Source: Desulfuribacillus stibiiarsenatis (GTDB taxonomy: Bacteria > Bacillota > Bacilli > Desulfuribacillales > Desulfuribacillaceae). From it: a DNA stretch of 64,000 nt. Numbering within the stretch: position 1 is the stretch's first letter; the number at the start of each line of letters is the position of its first letter. Positions 10,515 to 19,502 of the stretch are shown piece by piece. The DNA lies in contig NZ_MJAT01000037.1 of NCBI RefSeq assembly GCF_001742305.1, positions 62,001 to 126,000 of the forward strand. The letters are read 5' to 3'. Under the pieces are notes generated by a model. That model was not told the DNA's origin. It ran no database searches and saw only the letters and a list, made by a program, of their open reading frames with translations. Both the position numbers and the translations under genes were made by a program.

Positions 10515-12006
10515 AATAATATTTACTAACTTAGCATTATTACCAATTATCATACCGTTTTTTACAGCTATTCTGTTGTTGTTCTTCCAAAAGAGAACAG
10601 ATATTCAGAAAGTAATAGCAGGTATCTCTACGGTTTTTGGTTTAGCTGTATCGATCTATGTCTTTACGAAGGTTATGAATAGTGGAATCTATGTATTTAC
10701 TGCTGGTAACTGGGCAGCACCATTTGGAATCGTTTTAGTTGCTGACCTGCTTTCATCAACATTGGTCGTTTTAGCATTTGTGGTTATGTCTGCAGTAATG
10801 GCGTATTCTTTTGCGATGAAAGATCATGATCGCGAAAGTTTCTACTATTACCCATTGATGTTTTTTTTACTTGTAGGTATTGTCGGATCGTTCTTAACGG
10901 GAGATATATTTAACTTGTTCGTGTTTTTCGAGATTATGCTACTCTCTTCATTTATCCTAGTGACTCATGGAGGGACAATTTTTCAATTGCGCGAAGGCTT
11001 TAAGTACGTTGTATTGAATATGCTGTCATCCACGTTATTCTTAGTTAGTGTATCTTATCTTTATGCAACGATAGGATCACTGAATATGGCGGATATCTCT
11101 TTACGTGTGGCGGAAGTTGAACAACAAGGAATTCTTTCGGTAATTGCGATTATGTTTCTTATTGTGTTTGCCATGAAAGCGGCTGTTTTCCCATTGTTCT
11201 TCTGGTTACCAAATGCCTATAGTGGGCCGCCACATGCTATTGCAGCTTTCTTTGCTGGTCTTATGACAAAGGTTGGGGTGTATGCTTTATTCCGAGTGTT
11301 TACTTTAATCTTCAACCATCACCCGGAGATCACGCATAACCTATTATTCTTCTTAGGATCACTATCTTTGATTATTGGGATTACTGGGGCTGTGTCTTCC
11401 TGGGATTTCAAAAAAATCTTACCTTTCTTCGTAGTCAGTCATATCGGGTATATGGTAATTGGCTTAGGGATGTTTACAACTCTGGCTATAGCTGGTGCTA
11501 TATTCTATATGATCCATGATATTATCATTAAGGCTGCTCTCTTCCTATATAGTGGAGTTACGAAACATATTACTGGGACAACTGATTTACGAAAGATGAG
11601 CGGAGTGATTCGTTCATACCCTGCATTAGGTTGGGGATTTTTCGTTGCAATGCTCGCAGTAGTTGGAGTTCCACCATTAAGTGGATTCTTTCCTAAATTC
11701 GCTATTCTGCAAGCAGGTATGTTAGAGGGACGTTATTCAGTAGCATTTGTAGTTGTTATCGTAAGTGTTCTTACGCTATATGCGGGTGTTAAGATCTTCC
11801 AGAATGTGTTCTGGGGCAACAATAGTCTTAATGAACAACAAAAGAAATTAAATATCACTCCAATGGTTCTACCAGTATTATATTTAACAGCAATAGCTGT
11901 CATCATAGGGTTTAACGCAGAATGGTTTTATAGCTTATCGATGATGATTGCAGAGGATTTAATGAATCCACATATTTACATCCACGCTGTATTAGGAGGG
12001 AATTAA
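10507..12006 (+). CDS. mrpD: Mrp Na+/H+ antiporter subunit D (NuoM/N-like)
   Basis: A 499-residue polytopic protein of the proton-translocating NuoM/NuoN family. It keeps the conserved Glu in LFVFFEIMLLSSFIL (helix 5) and the Lys helix FAMKAAVFPLFFWLPNAY (helix 7), both linked to ion translocation in this family. I start at ATG 10507, where translation can couple to the mrpC stop (8-base overlap) and AGGGGAG lies upstream. A longer frame from 10477 would only add residues overlapping mrpC. Confidence 0.95.
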   Translation: MSKIIFTNLALLPIIIPFFTAILLLFFQKRTDIQKVIAGISTVFGLAVSIYVFTKVMNSGIYVFTAGNWAAPFGIVLVADLLSSTLVVLAFVVMSAVMAYSFAMKDHDRESFYYYPLMFFLLVGIVGSFLTGDIFNLFVFFEIMLLSSFILVTHGGTIFQLREGFKYVVLNMLSSTLFLVSVSYLYATIGSLNMADISLRVAEVEQQGILSVIAIMFLIVFAMKAAVFPLFFWLPNAYSGPPHAIAAFFAGLMTKVGVYALFRVFTLIFNHHPEITHNLLFFLGSLSLIIGITGAVSSWDFKKILPFFVVSHIGYMVIGLGMFTTLAIAGAIFYMIHDIIIKAALFLYSGVTKHITGTTDLRKMSGVIRSYPALGWGFFVAMLAVVGVPPLSGFFPKFAILQAGMLEGRYSVAFVVVIVSVLTLYAGVKIFQNVFWGNNSLNEQQKKLNITPMVLPVLYLTAIAVIIGFNAEWFYSLSMMIAEDLMNPHIYIHAVLGGN

Positions 12007-12007
12007 T

Positions 12008-12487
12008 ATGGGATATCAAATACTAATGAATTTTATCGTTGCAATTGTATGGACTCTACTTCAAGATGAAGTAACAGCAACAAGATTTATCATTGGTTGG
12101 ATTATTGGGATGCTCGTATTGATTCCATTCCGTAGGATGTTTATCAAGAGACTATATTTATATAGAGTATGGGCGATTATAGATTTAACATTAATTTTTC
12201 TCCGAGAAGTACTAATCGCGAATTTCACTATGGCGAAAATGGTACTGTCACCGAAGCTAGAGATTAAACCAGGGTTCTTCGCTTACCCTCTGGAAATTAA
12301 GCATGAAGTGCAAATTACTGTTTTGGCAGGATTGATATGTTTGACACCAGGTACTATTTCTGTAGATGTTTCAGACGATAATAGTACATTGTATGTACAT
12401 GCCATACATTTACCTGAATGTGAGAAAACGATTGAGGATATTAAGAACTTATTTGAAAAACGCATCCTGGAGGTGGCGAAATCATGA
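12008..12487 (+). CDS. mrpE: Mrp Na+/H+ antiporter subunit E
   Basis: A 159-residue MrpE with two hydrophobic N-terminal helices and a cytoplasmic domain carrying the family signature LTPGTISVDVSDDNSTLYVH. Needed for stability or activity of the Mrp complex rather than ion translocation itself (family knowledge). Preceded by GGAGGG inside the mrpD end; overlaps mrpF by 4 bases (ATGA). Confidence 0.95.
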   Translation: MGYQILMNFIVAIVWTLLQDEVTATRFIIGWIIGMLVLIPFRRMFIKRLYLYRVWAIIDLTLIFLREVLIANFTMAKMVLSPKLEIKPGFFAYPLEIKHEVQITVLAGLICLTPGTISVDVSDDNSTLYVHAIHLPECEKTIEDIKNLFEKRILEVAKS

Positions 12488-12765
12488 TCGATGTAGTAAT
12501 TATATTTGCTATGATAGTGATTGCGATCTCCATGATGTTTTGTGTGTATCGCTTGGTGGTTGGCCCATGTGTTGCAGACCGCGTATTAGCTTTAGATACA
12601 ATTGGGATTAATTTAGTGGCAATGGTGATTATGTTTTCTATGTATCAGGACACTCAAGTATATCTAGATGTGCCGCTCATTATCGCGATTCTTGCATTTC
12701 TAGGTACCATATCAATGTCAAAGTTTATCGTTGGGGGTGGGCTTGTTGACAGAAATCGTAATTAG
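12484..12765 (+). CDS. mrpF: Mrp Na+/H+ antiporter subunit F
   Basis: A 93-residue protein with three transmembrane helices. The conserved acidic segment VGPCVADRVLALDTIG, with the Asp critical in MrpF proteins, is present near residues 23-38. Translationally coupled to mrpE through ATGA, with TGGAGGTGG upstream. Overlaps the start of mrpG. Confidence 0.95.
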   Translation: MIDVVIIFAMIVIAISMMFCVYRLVVGPCVADRVLALDTIGINLVAMVIMFSMYQDTQVYLDVPLIIAILAFLGTISMSKFIVGGGLVDRNRN

Positions 12766-13132
12766 TTTCTTGATCCTGTTTGGTGTGTTTTTTATCCTTG
12801 TTGGATCGATTGGTGTAGCTCGCTTACCTGATGTATATACAAGGTTACATGCACCTACGAAGGCAGCCACTTTAGGAATTATTGGATTGCTATTAGCCTC
12901 TTTAATGTATTTCCTAGTCTTCGAGAACCATGGAGAATCTACGGGTGTGTTTGCTGGTAAGCATATATTAACAATTATTTTTATCTTTGTTACAGCGCCA
13001 GTAGGGGCACATATGCTAACTCGAGCTGCATACATTGCAGGTGAGAAGAAATTTGAAGGAACTTGTCTTGATGAGCTAGAGGGTCGTTATCCTAAAGCGG
13101 CACAAGGTGAAGCTTGTCAATCAGAGGACTAG
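12746..13132 (+). CDS. mrpG: Mrp Na+/H+ antiporter subunit G
   Basis: The last gene of the Mrp operon encodes about 128 residues with three transmembrane helices and the MrpG motif IGVARLPDVYTRLHAPTKAA. Several in-frame starts exist (12731, 12737, 12743, 12746). TTG 12746 is best spaced from GGGGGTGG (12733-12740). The C-terminus carries a Cys- and Glu-containing hydrophilic tail. All seven subunits A-G are therefore present, consistent with a functional group 1 Mrp antiporter for Na+ extrusion and cytoplasmic pH control. Confidence 0.94.
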   Translation: MTEIVISFLILFGVFFILVGSIGVARLPDVYTRLHAPTKAATLGIIGLLLASLMYFLVFENHGESTGVFAGKHILTIIFIFVTAPVGAHMLTRAAYIAGEKKFEGTCLDELEGRYPKAAQGEACQSED

Positions 13133-13166
13133 TAATAATTGGGCACATTAGCACCTTTATTGCACT

Positions 13167-13195
13167 TGATTCTATCTCTGATAGTATGTTAATAT
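13167..13195 (+). promoter_or_regulatory. SigA-type promoter of 6S RNA
   Basis: TTGATT (13167-13172), a 17-base spacer and TAATAT (13190-13195) place transcription start around 13203, at the 5' end of the 6S RNA closing stem. Confidence 0.65.
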
Positions 13196-13202
13196 AAAAA
13201 TA

Positions 13203-13388
13203 ACAAAAGAGCCCTACAATGCAAGTGATACCGACGCGTTTTGATCCAACACTTCAATTTCGGGAGTTTGCGTCTATTCATGGATGGGTAGCCCCTTGAG
13301 GGATTCCAGAAGTGTTTAGCAGAACACCCACCTGCTGTAGGCAGGTTCAAAACCTAGGAGCACGGCAGAGCGGGGCTCTTTTTTTTTG
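13203..13388 (+). ncRNA. ssrS: 6S RNA (SsrS/BsrA type)
   Basis: A non-coding stretch between mrpG and tcdA whose ends pair: AAGAGCCC near 13206-13214 with GGGGCTCTT at 13372-13380, followed by a T-run that acts as terminator. Inside lie a long imperfect rod with a central unpaired region and several short helices (CCACCTGCTGTAGGCAGG). B. subtilis encodes 6S-1 RNA (bsrA) at exactly this position, between aspS and yrvM (tcdA). The RNA is expected to sequester SigA RNA polymerase in stationary phase. The identification rests on position, size (~185 nt) and the closed rod; I could not run a covariance model. Confidence 0.85.
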
Positions 13389-13448
13389 CCTAAATTCGAG
13401 TAATTTGCTATGATATGGAATGAATCTATTTTCTATGGAGGTGCGCAA

Positions 13449-14207
13449 ATGTTACACCGTTTTTCGCGTACAGAACTATTGATTGGTAAAGACGGTCTGG
13501 CACTGCTACAAAAATCTACAGTAGCTGTTATCGGTGTAGGAGGTGTTGGTTCATACGCTGTGGAAGCGCTTGCAAGATCAGGTGTTGGCCACTTAATCCT
13601 AGTTGATGACGATGATATATGTTTAACGAACATTAATAGACAGATTCATGCTCTGCAAAGTACGATTGGTAAAGAAAAAGTAGAGGTAATGAAGGAAAGA
13701 GTTCTCCAAATCAATCCGAAGCTTAAAGTTACAACATTAAAAATGTTCTATAACGAGGAAACTGCGGATCAAGTCTTCTCATTGAAGCCAGATTACATAA
13801 TTGATGCGATCGATACGATTTCATCAAAACTGTCACTAATTAAAACTTGTAAGGCGAATGATGTACCGATAATAGTTTCTATGGGTGCTGGTAATAAATT
13901 AGACCCTACTGGATTTATCTTAGCGGATATATCGAAAACTTCAGTCTGCCCTATGGCAAAGGTAATTCGTAAGGAATTAAAGAAAGCAGGGATTGTAAAA
14001 GGTGTGAAGGTTGTCTATTCGAAAGAACAGCCTTTGAAACCTAAAGAAAGTGAAGAATCTTGTGCAACTGGATGTGTATGTCCGCCAACAGCTTCACGGA
14101 CTTGTACGGTGAAAAGACAGATTCCTGGAAGTATCTCATATATACCTTCCGTGGTAGGATTAATCTTAGGTGGTACAGTCATAACCGATTTACTTAGCAA
14201 AGAGTAA
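13449..14207 (+). CDS. tcdA: tRNA threonylcarbamoyladenosine dehydratase TcdA
   Basis: A 252-residue E1-like (ThiF/MoeB superfamily) enzyme that cyclises t6A37 in tRNA to ct6A in an ATP-dependent reaction. The Rossmann nucleotide-binding loop is GVGGVGSYAVEALARSG (about 26-42), followed by the acidic strand VDDDDICLTNINRQ with the ATP-contacting Asn and Arg. A Cys-rich stretch (ESCATGCVCPP) lies near residues 202-212. I start at ATG 13449, just after GGAGGTG (13438-13444). The longer frame from 13410 lacks a ribosome site. Its stop overlaps the start region of rarA. In B. subtilis the same gene is yrvM. Confidence 0.92.
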   Translation: MLHRFSRTELLIGKDGLALLQKSTVAVIGVGGVGSYAVEALARSGVGHLILVDDDDICLTNINRQIHALQSTIGKEKVEVMKERVLQINPKLKVTTLKMFYNEETADQVFSLKPDYIIDAIDTISSKLSLIKTCKANDVPIIVSMGAGNKLDPTGFILADISKTSVCPMAKVIRKELKKAGIVKGVKVVYSKEQPLKPKESEESCATGCVCPPTASRTCTVKRQIPGSISYIPSVVGLILGGTVITDLLSKE

Positions 14208-14221
14208 TGGGGGGAGCGATA

Positions 14222-15544
14222 TTGGATTTATTTTCATATAGTAATCCAACGGAATCGGATTCATTCGCTCCATTAGCATCAAGGTTACGCCCACGAACGC
14301 TAGTAGAGTTTATAGGTCAAGAACATATCATAGGTGAAGGGACATTACTGCGAAGGGCCATAGAAGCGGATCGCATTAGCTCATTGATTTTCTATGGACC
14401 ACCAGGTACAGGTAAGACGACTTTAGCCGAAATCATTGCCAATCATACGAAATCCCATTTTGCAAAACTACATGCTGTTATGGGTGGCGTGAAGGAAATA
14501 AGGGAAATTGTTGAGCAAGCAAAAGAAAGAAAGGTTTTATTTCAACAACGCACACTACTTTTTATTGATGAGATTCATCATTTTAATAAATCTCAACAGG
14601 ATGCTTTACTACCATATGTTGAGAGTGGGCTGCTCATTTTAATTGGAGCTACTACGGAAAATCCTTTTTTCGAAGTGAATGCAGCGTTATTATCTCGGTC
14701 AATGATATTTTCACTCAAGGAATTAACGATAGAGGATTTATATAATATTTTGCGTATGGCAATTGAAGATTCAGTCCGAGGTTATGGGAAATTATCTATC
14801 ATTTTAGATGAAGATGCGCGCAATCATATTGCGCATTACGCCGATGGTGATGCCCGGAGACTTTTAAATGCTCTAGAGTTAGCTGTATCTACTACTCCAG
14901 TGAATGAGCAAGGAACTATACATATTACTATGAATATTGCGGAAGAATCGATTCAACGACGTGCTGTACGTTACGATAAACAGGGGGACCAGCATTACGA
15001 TACTATTTCAGCTTTCATTAAATCGGTGCGGGGATCTGATCCTAATGCGGCTGTGTATTGGCTTGCTAGAATGATAGATGCTGGTGAGAACCCTAAATTC
15101 ATAGCGAGACGTATGGTGATTCTTGCATCTGAAGATATAGGGAATGCCGACCCACAAGCACTTCAGGTTGCAATTGCCGCCTTCCAAGCGTATGAGATGA
15201 TGGGAATGCCCGAGGGGAGAATCCCCCTTGCACAAGCAGTCACATATCTTGCAACAGCCCCTAAAAGTAATGCTGCCTACAAAGCCATTAATCAGGCGTT
15301 AAGTGATGTTAGGAAATTAGGATATGATTTAGTGCCGATTCATTTACGAGATGCAAGCTATAAGGGAGCAGAACGATTGGGGCACGGTGAAGGTTATTTG
15401 TACCCACATGAATATGACCAGAACTATGTAGAACAAAGCTATTTGCCTGACGCTATGAAGGGAAAAAAATACTATCACCCTACAAGCAATGGATACGAAT
15501 CAATGATTCAAGAGTTTATACAAAACTTAAGCAAAAAGAAGTGA
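14222..15544 (+). CDS. rarA: Replication-associated recombination protein RarA (MgsA-type AAA+ ATPase)
   Basis: A clamp-loader-like AAA+ ATPase of ~440 residues acting at stalled or gapped replication forks. Walker A is YGPPGTGKTTLAE, Walker B LLFIDEIHHFNK, and sensor 1 GATTENPFFEVNAALLSRS. The C-terminal tetramerisation domain (about 250-440) contains the typical DPNAAVYWLARMIDAGENP. TTG 14222 follows GGGGGGAG with good spacing; ATG 14207 is an alternative that overlaps the tcdA stop. Orthologous to B. subtilis yrvN, in the same neighbourhood. Confidence 0.93.
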   Translation: MDLFSYSNPTESDSFAPLASRLRPRTLVEFIGQEHIIGEGTLLRRAIEADRISSLIFYGPPGTGKTTLAEIIANHTKSHFAKLHAVMGGVKEIREIVEQAKERKVLFQQRTLLFIDEIHHFNKSQQDALLPYVESGLLILIGATTENPFFEVNAALLSRSMIFSLKELTIEDLYNILRMAIEDSVRGYGKLSIILDEDARNHIAHYADGDARRLLNALELAVSTTPVNEQGTIHITMNIAEESIQRRAVRYDKQGDQHYDTISAFIKSVRGSDPNAAVYWLARMIDAGENPKFIARRMVILASEDIGNADPQALQVAIAAFQAYEMMGMPEGRIPLAQAVTYLATAPKSNAAYKAINQALSDVRKLGYDLVPIHLRDASYKGAERLGHGEGYLYPHEYDQNYVEQSYLPDAMKGKKYYHPTSNGYESMIQEFIQNLSKKK

Positions 15545-16197
15545 ACAATGATATGATATTTTTAAAGAGGTTAGTCTGTAGTTGGCTTGTGTTTTTCTTA
15601 GGAATTGCAATCATGAGTTACGGAATCGTGTTAACCATTATAGCTAATTTAGGAGTCTCACCGTGGGATGTATTCCACATTGGAGTAGCGAAAGTAACCC
15701 CATTAACTGTAGGAATGGTCGTTCAGATGACTGGAATTCTTATTATCTTTATTGTCAGTTATATGATTAAGCGTCTACCGCAAATCGGTACAATACTCAA
15801 TATGATTTTTGTTGGTCTGTTTGTTGATTTTTTTCTAATGTATCCTCTGATAGTATTACCAATAGGGTATCTACAACAATTTATTGTTTTAATTATAGGA
15901 ATTCTTCTATTTGGTTTTGGAGCAGGGTTATATATATCCAGCCATTTAGGAGCTGGGCCAAGGGATGGTTTAGTACTCGTATTACATAGTGTGAGAGGTT
16001 GGCCAGTTAGTAGAATTAAAACTGTGATGGAAATATCAGCCCTTATTGTTGGATTGATCTTAGGTGGTCCAATAGGGATAGGAACCGTTATTATTTCGTT
16101 TACGATTGGTCCAGTGTTAGGTTTTAGCTTAGTCTTTTGTGAAAGTCATATAGGTAAATATTTAGGAGAGGGGCAAGCTCATGAAGTTATCAACTAA
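15541..16197 (+). CDS. YczE/YyaS/YitT-family integral membrane protein
   Basis: A 218-residue protein with about five or six hydrophobic helices. It contains the family-type sequences NLGVSPWDVFHIG and GAGPRDGLVLVLHS, a glycine-proline pattern seen twice as in the YczE and YitT membrane proteins. The molecular function of the family is unknown. GTG 15541 overlaps the rarA stop (GTGA); ATG 15553 is an alternative. It overlaps iscR by 17 bases, so it is probably part of the same operon, an insertion relative to the B. subtilis order. Confidence 0.75.
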   Translation: MNNDMIFLKRLVCSWLVFFLGIAIMSYGIVLTIIANLGVSPWDVFHIGVAKVTPLTVGMVVQMTGILIIFIVSYMIKRLPQIGTILNMIFVGLFVDFFLMYPLIVLPIGYLQQFIVLIIGILLFGFGAGLYISSHLGAGPRDGLVLVLHSVRGWPVSRIKTVMEISALIVGLILGGPIGIGTVIISFTIGPVLGFSLVFCESHIGKYLGEGQAHEVIN

Positions 16198-16624
16198 AGG
16201 AAGATACGGTTTGACATTGATGATTGACTTAGCGATCAATTATGGTGAAGGACCTGTATCTTTAAAGACAATTGCAGAAAGACATGATTTATCGGATCAT
16301 TATTTAGAACAGTTAATCGCTCCCTTAAGAAATGCTGGACTTGTTCGAAGTGTACGTGGGGCTTATGGCGGTTACGTTTTAACAAAAGAACCTACAAATA
16401 TTACAGCTGGCGATGTCATTCGAGTATTAGAGGGGCCTATAGGTCCAGTAGAATGTGTAGCGGAAACGAATGCTGCTAGCTGCGATAAATTTGACACATG
16501 TGTCAAAAAGAACCTCTGGACTAGACTTCGTGATAGCATTGCAGAAGTTCTAGACTCGACTACTTTAGCGGATTTAGCAGAAGAGAACGCAGGTAAGCAA
16601 GATTGCTACATGTTCTATATTTAG
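16181..16624 (+). CDS. iscR: Rrf2-family transcriptional regulator, IscR-type with cluster-ligand cysteines
   Basis: A 147-residue winged-helix regulator. The N-terminal DNA-binding domain has the Rrf2 signature MKLSTKGRYGLTLMIDLA and the recognition helix around SDHYLEQLIAPLRNAGLV, then the glycine wing SVRGAYGGYVL. Unlike the cysteine-free CymR at this locus in B. subtilis, it has three Cys spaced C-X8-C-X5-C (within VECVAETNAASCDKFDTC), which fits [2Fe-2S] binding as in IscR. It most likely senses Fe-S status and controls the adjacent iscS, possibly its own operon too. The start ATG follows GAGAGGGG. Confidence 0.85.
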   Translation: MKLSTKGRYGLTLMIDLAINYGEGPVSLKTIAERHDLSDHYLEQLIAPLRNAGLVRSVRGAYGGYVLTKEPTNITAGDVIRVLEGPIGPVECVAETNAASCDKFDTCVKKNLWTRLRDSIAEVLDSTTLADLAEENAGKQDCYMFYI

Positions 16625-16676
16625 ATTCGATAATGATTGCTCGTAATGGTTCAATATTTCAATTGAAGGTGAAACG

Positions 16677-17828
16677 ATGATATATCTAGATAATGCGGCA
16701 ACCACTCCTTTATTCCCTGAAGTTAAGCAAGTGATGATTGCCCATATTCATAGTAATGAATATGGGAATCCTTCGAGTGTGCACGCTCTAGGACGTAAAT
16801 CGAGAAATGCAGTCGAAGATGCTAGGGAACAAATCGCCTTATCAATACATGCTAATGCAAGTGAAATTATCTTTACTGGTAGTGGTACGGAAAGTATTAA
16901 TAGTGCAATCATGGGAGCGGCCTTTGCGAATCAACAACATGGGAAACATCTAATCACTTCTACCATTGAGCATCATGCGGTACTACATACTTGCCAATAC
17001 TTAGAGAGCTTAGGTTGGGATGTTACATATATACCAGTCAGTGGGGATGGAGTGGTTGATGTACAACGGATTCGTTCTGCTGTTCGCAAAGACACTATTC
17101 TCATTTCCATTATGTATGCGAATAATGAAATGGGGGCTATACAACCGATTCAAGAAATCGCATCCATTTGTAAACAGAATAAAATCCTTTTTCATTGTGA
17201 TATGGTACAAGCATATGGCCAATGTGATATCAATGTACAAGAGCTAATGGTAGATATGATGAGCACCTCGGCCCACAAAATCCACGGACCAAAAGGGATT
17301 GGATTTCTATATTTGCGTAGAGGGTTGCCCTGGCACCCGTATATTCACGGGGGCAAACAAGAACGAGGAAGGCGTGCAGGAACAGAAAATGTAGCAGCCA
17401 TTCTCGGATTTGCTAAGGCAAGTGAAGTCACAAGCAATCAATTGCAAGAAAAACAACAAACGCTTTTTACTTTGAAACAGGCGTTTCTGGATATCATTCA
17501 GAATGAGATTCCAGTCGGCACATGGATAATCAATGGTCAAGGCCAGAGTTTACCATCCATACTAAATATCAGTTTTCTGGGGATAGACGCTGAAACACTG
17601 ATGATTTCTTTAGATTTAACTGGAATCGCATGTTCCCATGGATCTGCGTGTACTTCTGGTTCCTTAGAGCCTTCCCATGTATTAAAAGCGATGAACCTAT
17701 CGGATGAAAGAATAAAGGGAGCCCTTCGTTTCAGTTTTAGTGTCATGAATACCATAGAAGAAGTGAAAACAGCGGCTTTAGAAATTAGCAAACAAGTTAT
17801 GAACTTGCAAAGGAAAGTGAAGTTATGA
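16677..17828 (+). CDS. iscS: Cysteine desulfurase (IscS/NifS family)
   Basis: A PLP-dependent class V aminotransferase-fold enzyme, 383 residues, that mobilises sulfur from cysteine as a persulfide. PLP-binding Lys is in TSAHKIHGPKG (~K201), and the catalytic Cys is C325 (GSACTSGS). The N-terminus MIYLDNAATTPL is typical. It precedes mnmA with a 4-base overlap (ATGA), so its main role is probably to pass sulfur to MnmA for tRNA 2-thiouridine and to Fe-S assembly. Located 52 bases after iscR, in the same orientation. Confidence 0.96.
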   Translation: MIYLDNAATTPLFPEVKQVMIAHIHSNEYGNPSSVHALGRKSRNAVEDAREQIALSIHANASEIIFTGSGTESINSAIMGAAFANQQHGKHLITSTIEHHAVLHTCQYLESLGWDVTYIPVSGDGVVDVQRIRSAVRKDTILISIMYANNEMGAIQPIQEIASICKQNKILFHCDMVQAYGQCDINVQELMVDMMSTSAHKIHGPKGIGFLYLRRGLPWHPYIHGGKQERGRRAGTENVAAILGFAKASEVTSNQLQEKQQTLFTLKQAFLDIIQNEIPVGTWIINGQGQSLPSILNISFLGIDAETLMISLDLTGIACSHGSACTSGSLEPSHVLKAMNLSDERIKGALRFSFSVMNTIEEVKTAALEISKQVMNLQRKVKL

Positions 17829-18928
17829 AAGAAAAAGTAGTAGTTGCCATGAGTGGTGGAGTAGATAGCTCTGTAACAGCAGTACTATTGAAAAATCAAG
17901 GATATGAAGTGATTGGAATCACTATGAGATTGTACTCTCCTGATGATCCACTAGAAGAGGCAAATCTTGTGGGTGGTTGCTGCTCTCTGGATTCAGTCAA
18001 TGATGCTCGTAGAGTTTGTGAAAGCTTAGACATTCCCTTCTTTGCCGTCAATTATAAAGTGGAATTTGATAAGCTAGTTATTGAATATTTTCAGAAAGAA
18101 TATGAACGTGGTAGAACGCCAAATCCTTGCATTGCTTGTAATGTACATATGAAATACGATTTATTGTTGAAAAAAGCCCTTGATTTAGGGGCGCAATATT
18201 TGGCTACGGGACATTATGTAAAGCGATGGTATGATGATACTCGCGGTCGATTTGTCTTAGAAAAAGCAGTAGACGAAAAAAAGGACCAATCGTATGTGTT
18301 GTATAATCTTACGCAAGAGCAGCTTAAGCATACCCTTTTTCCATTAGGGGGTTATCGTAAGACTGAAATTCGTGAAATGGCTAAGGACTTTGGTTTACGC
18401 GTGCATAATAAACCGGATAGCCAGGAAATATGTTTCATACCGAATGATGATTATAAGTCGTTTATAGAAAAAAGATCAACGACCCCAATCAAACAGGGTC
18501 ACTTTTATGACACGAAGGGAAATATCCTCGGCAAGCATAAAGGAATTCCATACTATACCATAGGGCAGCGTAAGGGATTAGGATTAGCATTAGGATATCC
18601 AGCATACGTGGTAGATATCGACCCGAAGAAACACATTGTGATCATCGGTCGTAATGAGGAAGTGTTAGACAAAGGATTATATGCCGAAGAACTCAACTGG
18701 GTTGCAATTCCTGGATTACTAGTGGGAGAATCATTATCTGTACATATTAAAATTCGGTCAGCTGCCAAACCTGCTTTAGGCACGATGATTCTAGAGAATC
18801 ATGATCGAGTGAAAATACTCTTCGATCAACCAGAAAGAGCCGTGACACCAGGTCAAGCGGTTGTATTCTATGATGCTAACAACCTAGTGCTAGGTGGTGG
18901 AGTAATCACTGAACGTATTCGCGTGTAA
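17825..18928 (+). CDS. mnmA: tRNA-specific 2-thiouridylase MnmA
   Basis: A 367-residue ATP-dependent enzyme that thiolates U34 of tRNA-Lys, -Glu and -Gln. The PP-loop is MSGGVDSSVTA (8-18), and the two catalytic Cys lie in NPCIACN and SQEICFIP, as in the family. The C-terminal beta-barrel covers the last ~110 residues. Start overlaps the iscS stop, consistent with sulfur relay from IscS to MnmA. It ends 121 bases before the next gene, a stretch in which I see no clear element. Confidence 0.96.
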   Translation: MKEKVVVAMSGGVDSSVTAVLLKNQGYEVIGITMRLYSPDDPLEEANLVGGCCSLDSVNDARRVCESLDIPFFAVNYKVEFDKLVIEYFQKEYERGRTPNPCIACNVHMKYDLLLKKALDLGAQYLATGHYVKRWYDDTRGRFVLEKAVDEKKDQSYVLYNLTQEQLKHTLFPLGGYRKTEIREMAKDFGLRVHNKPDSQEICFIPNDDYKSFIEKRSTTPIKQGHFYDTKGNILGKHKGIPYYTIGQRKGLGLALGYPAYVVDIDPKKHIVIIGRNEEVLDKGLYAEELNWVAIPGLLVGESLSVHIKIRSAAKPALGTMILENHDRVKILFDQPERAVTPGQAVVFYDANNLVLGGGVITERIRV

Positions 18929-19049
18929 TGGGAATAATATACTAGACGAAATTAGTCTTGTTTATTTCGATTATATGCGGTACAGTAATGACAGAGTGTA
19001 GCATATAATTTTACACACAAAATAGAGAGAAAATGGGAGAAGAATCGAA

Positions 19050-19439
19050 TTGGTCATAAACAAGTATACTAAGCAAACCTTTAAATTTATCGAAATTGCA
19101 ATTGTCGTTTTACTGATTGTTACAGTGCTATTAACAAGTAAAGAAATAGCAGTTACCCTGTGGCATGATTTTCAGAATCAACTTCTGATTGATCATTATA
19201 AGTTGATTCTATCTGAGATTCTTCTACTAGCAATCGGTGTGGAAATGGCAATCTTAATTATTAAGAAAAATGCGTATTTTGTTATCGATATCTTAATTCT
19301 TGCCATCGCTAGAAAGCTAATTACTTACGAAAATAGTATAGATCTGTTAATTAGTATAGTCTGTGTGATACTGCTTCTAGCAGCTAAAGTGTACCATAAT
19401 CGATACGTATATTGTAAAACAGAACATGAAGACATATAA
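19050..19439 (+). CDS. PsiE-like small integral membrane protein
   Basis: A 129-residue protein with four predicted transmembrane helices (about 14-30, 47-66, 71-90, 95-114). The overall pattern, including the Lys/His-rich loop before helix 2 and the segment IARKLITYENSIDLLIS, resembles the PsiE (phosphate-starvation-inducible E) family. That family's function is not known. TTG 19050 follows GGGAGAAG. The end of the gene runs straight into a long hairpin that also carries the ribosome site of the next gene. Confidence 0.6.
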   Translation: MVINKYTKQTFKFIEIAIVVLLIVTVLLTSKEIAVTLWHDFQNQLLIDHYKLILSEILLLAIGVEMAILIIKKNAYFVIDILILAIARKLITYENSIDLLISIVCVILLLAAKVYHNRYVYCKTEHEDI

Positions 19440-19502
19440 AAGCCGACTTTTTTGGGAAATACTAAATTTTGAGTATTTTTCGAAAAAGGAGGCTTTTTTT
19501 TT
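19438..19502 (+). terminator. Terminator-like hairpin holding the next gene's Shine-Dalgarno
   Basis: The arms are AAAAGCC (19438-19444) with GGCTTTT (19491-19497), CTTTTT with AAAAAG (19447-19452 with 19483-19488), and AAATACT with AGTATTT (19457-19463 with 19472-19478). A tandem GA/GA internal mismatch separates the first two. Nine T's follow. The GGAGG at 19488-19492 lies in the 3' arm, and ATG 19503 follows the T-run directly. Confidence 0.8.

Noticed and set aside
13133-13400. Small coding gene between mrpG and tcdA
   Set aside because: No usable frame; end pairing, promoter and position fit 6S RNA instead.
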